Positions 5,839-7,933 of a stretch of 7,933 nt of DNA are shown one piece after another. The notes below the pieces were generated by a model that was not told where the DNA came from, did not search any database, and saw only the letters and a program-made list of their open reading frames with translations. The stretch lies in NCBI GenBank assembly GCA_023437865.1, contig JAEZFE010000256.1, positions 1 through 7,933 on the forward strand. Reading direction: 5' to 3'. The translations under genes and the position numbers were made by a program. The DNA is from Pseudomonadota bacterium. GTDB lineage: Bacteria; Pseudomonadota; Alphaproteobacteria; Rhodospirillales; Magnetospirillaceae. The first letter of the stretch is position 1; every line of letters begins with the position of its first letter.

Positions 5839-6824
5839 TCGTCACCGACGCCTGGAAGCCCCAGGTCAACGGCGTGGTGCGCACGCTGTCGATGCTGGTG
5901 GGGGAATTGGAGCTGGCCGGCCACCATGTGACCATGATCACCCCCGACGGCTTCAACACCGTTGCCTGCCCAACCTATCCGGAGATCCGCCTGTCGCTGT
6001 TCCCGGCGGCCAAGGTGGCGCGGCTGATCAAGGCCAGCCAGCCCTGCGCCATTCACATCGCCACCGAAGGTCCGCTGGGCTGGGCTGCGCGGCGGTATTG
6101 CAAGGCGCAGGGGTTGCCCTACACCACCGCCTACCACACCCGCTTTCCCGAATATGTGCAGGCCCGCTTCGGCATCCCGCTGACGCTGTCCTATGGCGTA
6201 GTGCGCCGGTTCCACGGCTCGGCGGCCAGCGTGATGGTCGCCACCCAGACGGTGGAGGACGACCTGACGCGGCGCGGCTTCCAGAACATCCGCCGCTGGT
6301 CGCGTGGCGTCGATACCGGGCTGTTCCGCCCGCGCGCCGCCAAGGTCTACGACCTGCCGCGCCCCATCTTCCTGTCCGTCGGCAGGCTGGCGGTGGAAAA
6401 GAACCTCGACGCCTTCCTGCGGCTCCAGCTTCCCGGCTCGAAGGTCGTGGTGGGCGACGGCCCCGATCGTGCCGCGCTGCAGTCGCGCTATCCCGACGCC
6501 CATTTCGTCGGCGCCAAGCACGGCGAGGACTTGGCGGCCCATTATGCCGGCGCCGACGTCTTCGTCTTCCCCAGCCGCACCGACACTTTCGGCCTGGTGC
6601 TGCTGGAGGCGTTGGCGAGCGGCTTGCCAGTGGCGGCCCTTCCGGTGCCCGGGCCGCTCGACGTGATGCACGATTCCCGTGTCGGCGTGCTCAGCGAGGA
6701 TCTGGGTGCCGCCGCGCTGACCGCGCTGAGTCTGTCGCGCGAGCACTGCGTCGAACACGCCGCCCGCTTCTCCTGGCAGGCCTCGGCCCGCCAGTTCGTC
6801 GACAACCTGACCCCTTTCGCATGA
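5826..6824 (+). CDS. GT4-family glycosyltransferase, SQD2/Agt-like (copy 2)
   Basis: Retaining GT-B enzyme of 332 aa. Motifs in order: IVTDAWKPQVNGVVR (5-19), ATEGPLGW (79-86), TAYHTRFPEY (101-110), SRGVD (159-163), VGRLAVEKN (185-193, Arg187 and Lys192) and SRTDTFGLVLLE (250-261), with Asp253 in place of the first Glu of EX7E, as in copy 1. It aligns with the gene at 2994-4007 without gaps for about the first 170 residues; in a 51-residue stretch around LPRPIFL...RYP I count 37 identities. ATG 5826 follows GGGAG (5813-5817) by eight bases and lies inside the plcP-like gene, so the two are probably co-translated. This pairing matches the plcP-agt arrangement described in marine bacteria, where the transferase glycosylates the diacylglycerol released by PlcP. 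Sugar donor unknown; the two copies may differ in donor or act one after the other. Confidence 0.95.
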   Translation: MRIVIVTDAWKPQVNGVVRTLSMLVGELELAGHHVTMITPDGFNTVACPTYPEIRLSLFPAAKVARLIKASQPCAIHIATEGPLGWAARRYCKAQGLPYTTAYHTRFPEYVQARFGIPLTLSYGVVRRFHGSAASVMVATQTVEDDLTRRGFQNIRRWSRGVDTGLFRPRAAKVYDLPRPIFLSVGRLAVEKNLDAFLRLQLPGSKVVVGDGPDRAALQSRYPDAHFVGAKHGEDLAAHYAGADVFVFPSRTDTFGLVLLEALASGLPVAALPVPGPLDVMHDSRVGVLSEDLGAAALTALSLSREHCVEHAARFSWQASARQFVDNLTPFA

Positions 6825-6832
6825 GGCCGAGA

Positions 6833-6925
6833 ATGATCGCCAAGTTCCTCGCGGCCATCGAGGCCAAGCTCACCGCGCTGATCTCGTTCGATGCGTTGGA
6901 GTTGCGGTGGCCCGTCTATTCCTAA
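6833..6925 (+). CDS. Possible 30-residue small protein after the glycosyltransferase
   Basis: ATG at 6833, eight bases after the glycosyltransferase stop, with a weak GAGG (6823-6826) six bases upstream. The peptide begins MIAKFLAAIEAKLTALISF, an amphipathic helix with spaced lysines, and ends LELRWPVYS. Almost every codon ends in G or C, as in real genes nearby, although in this genome non-coding frames can show that too. The stop codon overlaps the end of the convergent diguanylate cyclase gene by four bases. It may be a small membrane-associated protein, a remnant of a larger gene, or chance. I do not recognise it. Confidence 0.3.
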   Translation: MIAKFLAAIEAKLTALISFDALELRWPVYS

Positions 6926-7863
6926 GCTTCCAAGACACCGCCTAGCGCGCGGTTGCGGCCGCCCCGCTTTGCCTCGTAGAGACGGTCATCGGCCAATGCG
7001 ATCAGCTGGTCGCGGGCGAAGCCGGGCACCGGCATGGCGGTGGCGACGCCGAGGCTCAGGCTGACTGCCGGGCCGGTGGACGAGCAGGCGTGGGGCAGGG
7101 CGCGGGCGGCCAACTCGGCGCGGATGCGCTCGGCCACTTGAAGCGCCCCGTCGGGCGAGGTGTCGGGCAGGATGCAGACGAATTCCTCGCCGCCGTAACG
7201 GGCTGCTAGATCGCCCGGGCGGTTCATCTGGCTGGCGATGATCTGGGCCACGGCGCGCAGGCAATCGTCGCCCGCCTGGTGGCCGTAATGATCGTTGTAG
7301 TTCTTGAAGTGGTCCACGTCGCACAGGATCAGCGACAGCTGGGTCTGCTTGCGCACGGCGCGGCGCCATTCGGCCTCGAACACCTCGTCGAAGCGGCGGC
7401 GGTTGGCGATGGCGGTCAGGCCATCCATCAAGGCGATCTGGCGCAGCAGATCGCGCTGGCGCTTCAGTTCCAGATGGTTACGTACTCGGCAGCGCACGAT
7501 GGCAGGGTTGGCCGGCTTGGTGATGTAGTCGATGGCGCCCATCTCCAGGCCCTTGGTTTCGTCCTGCACCTCGCCCATGGCACTGACGAAGATCACCGGA
7601 ATATGGCTGAGCGTGCTGTTGGCCTTGAGCCGCTGGCACACGGTGTAGCCATCGATGCCGGGCATCATAACGTCCAGCAGGATCAAATCGGGCTGCACCT
7701 TCTGCGCCATGGCCAGCGCCTCCTCACCCGATTTGGCGAACACCACCGTATAGGTGTCCCGGAGGATCTGGGCCATGACCTGGATGTTGGCGGGCACGTC
7801 GTCCACCACCAGCACGGTGGCGGGCGCGCTGGCCGGCTCGCACAGGATCATTTCAGCGTTCAT
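6922..7863 (-). CDS. Response regulator with GGDEF domain (REC-GGDEF diguanylate cyclase, PleD/WspR-like)
   Basis: Makes cyclic di-GMP from two GTP when activated by phosphorylation. Seen in 313 aa: receiver domain about 16-130 with acidic pair Asp21-Asp22, phosphoacceptor Asp64 (LLDVMMPG), Ser94 and Lys116 (ITKP); then a short linker and a GGDEF domain about 145-308 with DGLTAIANRR (147-156), the active-site GGEEF (224-228) and an intact I-site RPGD (215-218) five residues before it. All residues expected for phosphorylation, catalysis and product inhibition are present, so this should be an active, feedback-inhibited enzyme. There is one receiver domain, unlike the two of PleD. ATG 7863 is used; a second in-frame ATG four codons later is possible. 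It starts 15 bases after another gene's stop, so its cognate kinase may be encoded there. It converges on the glycosyltransferase operon. Confidence 0.96.
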   Translation of the reverse strand: MNAEMILCEPASAPATVLVVDDVPANIQVMAQILRDTYTVVFAKSGEEALAMAQKVQPDLILLDVMMPGIDGYTVCQRLKANSTLSHIPVIFVSAMGEVQDETKGLEMGAIDYITKPANPAIVRCRVRNHLELKRQRDLLRQIALMDGLTAIANRRRFDEVFEAEWRRAVRKQTQLSLILCDVDHFKNYNDHYGHQAGDDCLRAVAQIIASQMNRPGDLAARYGGEEFVCILPDTSPDGALQVAERIRAELAARALPHACSSTGPAVSLSLGVATAMPVPGFARDQLIALADDRLYEAKRGGRNRALGGVLEA

Positions 7864-7878
7864 CTCTCACCCATTCCC

Positions 7879-7933
7879 TCAAAGATCGGCCAGCAGGCGC
7901 TCGGCTGCGGCAAAATCCAGCCCGTCGATGGCG
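7879..7933 (-). CDS. 3' end of an upstream gene, possibly an Hpt/hybrid kinase protein (partial)
   Basis: Only the last 17 complete codons are in the window, reading AIDGLDFAAAERLLADL then TGA (7881-7879). The helical 'hyd-x-x-LDFxxAxxLL' tail is like the end of many histidine phosphotransfer or hybrid-kinase proteins, and the next gene is a response regulator 15 bases away, which fits a two-component operon. The fragment is too short to be sure of either the gene or its product. Confidence 0.45.
   Translation of the reverse strand, partial: AIDGLDFAAAERLLADL

Noticed and set aside
5712..6758. Minus-strand 348-codon open frame opposite the second glycosyltransferase, and a similar 257-codon frame at 4993-5766 opposite the plcP-like gene.
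   Set aside because: His/Gln/Gly-rich translations mirror the codons of the genes on the other strand and contain no recognisable domain.
5681..6925. Plus-strand 414-codon open frame over the second glycosyltransferase.
   Set aside because: Low-complexity Arg/Ala/Gly translation in the wrong frame over a gene with all GT4 motifs; only the short tail after 6833 was kept as a weak candidate.

Overview
The base composition is high-GC with strongly GC-biased third codon positions. Gene content (an HBM/HAMP chemoreceptor beside a STAS protein, a REC-GGDEF response regulator, an LpxH-like phosphoesterase of the PlcP type, SQD2-like GT4 glycosyltransferases) suggests a free-living alphaproteobacterium, most like Rhodospirillales such as Magnetospirillum. 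This taxonomic call is an inference from protein style; there is no marker gene here. No RNA genes, CRISPR arrays, insertion sequences or phage genes were seen, and no gene-free stretch exceeds 300 bases.

Layout. 1-418 (+): C-terminal part of a short-chain dehydrogenase resembling DprE2. 484-708 (+): a small unrecognised gene whose Shine-Dalgarno lies inside a stem-loop. 4897-715 (-): a tightly packed four-gene run of lipid kinase, GT4 glycosyltransferase, STAS-domain protein and methyl-accepting chemotaxis protein (overlaps of 4 and 11 nt, then a 7-nt gap). 4898-5055: a divergent control region. 5056-6824 (+): PlcP-like metallophosphoesterase and a second GT4 glycosyltransferase overlapping by 13 nt, with a possible 30-codon ORF just after. 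7863-6922 (-): REC-GGDEF diguanylate cyclase, preceded by the 3' end of another gene that reads like the tail of an Hpt/histidine-kinase protein.

The main interest is 2994-6824. A PlcP-type phospholipase C, two closely related glycosyltransferases and a diacylglycerol-kinase-family enzyme are the parts expected of phosphate-starvation membrane lipid remodelling: phospholipid is cut to diacylglycerol, which is glycosylated to give phosphorus-free glycolipid. The PlcP-glycosyltransferase route is described in rhizobia and marine bacteria. The divergent intergenic region carries two back-to-back sequences resembling Pho boxes, one per direction, each ending 58-59 nt from the start codon it faces. 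Together these suggest a divergent PhoB-controlled cluster. What looks less usual is that the kinase arm continues without a gap into a STAS protein and a chemoreceptor, which could couple lipid remodelling to chemotaxis. The Pho-box and coupling proposals are inferences needing genome-wide motif scans and expression data.
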